Shown here: positions 5,368-5,509 of the stretch, piece by piece
How the letters are laid out: every line of letters starts with the position of its first letter
Numbering within the stretch: the stretch's first letter is position 1
Assembly (NCBI GenBank): GCA_964433135.1
Contig: CAYSQW010000086.1
Span: 1 to 5,509 of the forward strand
Length of the DNA stretch: 5,509 nucleotides
Source of the DNA: CAYSQW01 sp964433135
GTDB taxonomy: Bacteria; Acidobacteriota; Aminicenantia; Aminicenantales; Aminicenantaceae
Direction: 5' to 3'
Translations under genes and position numbers: made by a program
Notes under the pieces: generated by a model
What the model was told of the DNA's origin: nothing
Databases searched by the model: none
What the model saw: the letters and a program-made list of their open reading frames with translations, nothing else

Positions 5368-5401
5368 ATTCAATTCGCAGATAGCAAATACGACTAAAGA
5401 G

Positions 5402-5509
5402 ATGGGTGATGGTGTGGATCAAAGGATTAAGAAAGCTTTAAAATTCATATCAACGAATCTAGATCATAAAATAACATTGCCAGATGTCTGCCAAGTCGTA
5501 AATCTCTCA
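5402..5509 (+). CDS. AraC/XylS-family transcriptional regulator, N-terminal fragment (runs off the window)
   Basis: The 36 visible codons match the first part of an AraC-type double helix-turn-helix domain. RIKKALKFISTNL is the leading helix, DHKITL the linker into the first HTH, and PDVCQVVNLS its helix 2 running up to the recognition helix, which lies beyond the edge. Family members bind asymmetric DNA sites next to promoters and usually activate them. The DNA-binding domain begins at once: in-frame TGA at 5357 leaves no room for an N-terminal sensor. This is therefore either a stand-alone regulator of the MarA/SoxS size or one with the effector domain behind the HTH, as in Rob. The start is uncertain. 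ATG 5402 has AAAGAG directly abutting it, whereas GTG 5414 has the same AAAGAG 12 bases upstream. Low G+C differs from the minus-strand genes. Confidence 0.75.
   Translation, partial: MGDGVDQRIKKALKFISTNLDHKITLPDVCQVVNLS

Larger units (their letters stand above)
4804..5401. other. AT-rich stretch of about 600 bases without a recognisable gene
   Basis: G+C falls from around half before about 4890 to about 31% in 4921-5400. No frame in either strand gives a convincing protein; the longest plus-strand frame in the 5070-5190 region is about 40 codons with no start that I would trust. The block holds short inverted repeats at 5042-5060, 5172-5185, 5277-5295 and 5300-5318, and, at its right end, the promoter of the AraC-type gene. 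It may be a regulatory leader region or eroded acquired DNA. Confidence 0.55.

Noticed and set aside
1..5509. CRISPR array, tRNA or rRNA genes
   Set aside because: No regularly spaced repeats, no tRNA cloverleaf signature and no rRNA-like conserved sequence were seen on either strand.

Overview
The window reads as part of a bacterial chromosome. Its coding core (about 263-4803) is roughly half G+C or slightly more. It is flanked by two AT-rich blocks: positions 1-240 (about 30% G+C by count) and about 4900 to the right edge (about 31% G+C over 4921-5400). The protein set (a bacterial-type 2[4Fe-4S] ferredoxin, a YfgM-like membrane-anchored TPR protein, a PDZ-less M50 protease, a GAF/HD-GYP protein) suggests an anaerobic deltaproteobacterium (Desulfobacterota). 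That placement is inferred from protein style, since there is no rRNA or other phylogenetic marker here.

Layout: all five intact genes lie on the minus strand and read right to left. A GAF + HD-GYP c-di-GMP phosphodiesterase-type protein (4530-3226, TTG start) is followed by a small soluble protein of unknown function (3120-2725). A gap of about 345 bases with no recognisable gene comes next. Then come a single-pass membrane TPR protein (2379-1729), a small ferredoxin with its own promoter and a strong intrinsic terminator (1655-1410), and a multi-pass site-2-type zinc metalloprotease (1237-263) ending in a weak terminator hairpin. On the plus strand, 4612-4803 holds what looks like the collapsed remnant of an isoprenylcysteine-methyltransferase-like membrane protein. 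The right edge cuts off the start of an AraC/XylS-family regulator (from 5402) with a plausible sigma70-type promoter.

The left AT-rich block holds a perfect 19-bp palindrome, an imperfect direct repeat, and two DnaA-box-like TTTTCCACA sequences 11 bp apart, a combination that recalls an origin region or a DnaA-controlled promoter. The right AT-rich block holds several short inverted repeats and no convincing gene until the AraC start. The composition step near 4900, next to a gene remnant, suggests a boundary of acquired or rearranged DNA.

The genes do not form one obvious pathway. The HD-GYP protein and the unknown protein may be co-transcribed (about 105-bp gap). The ferredoxin is an independent transcription unit. 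The TPR protein and the protease are ordinary envelope proteins. I did not find a convincing new multi-gene system; the best leads are the origin-like left edge, the AraC promoter architecture and the unknown 131-residue protein.
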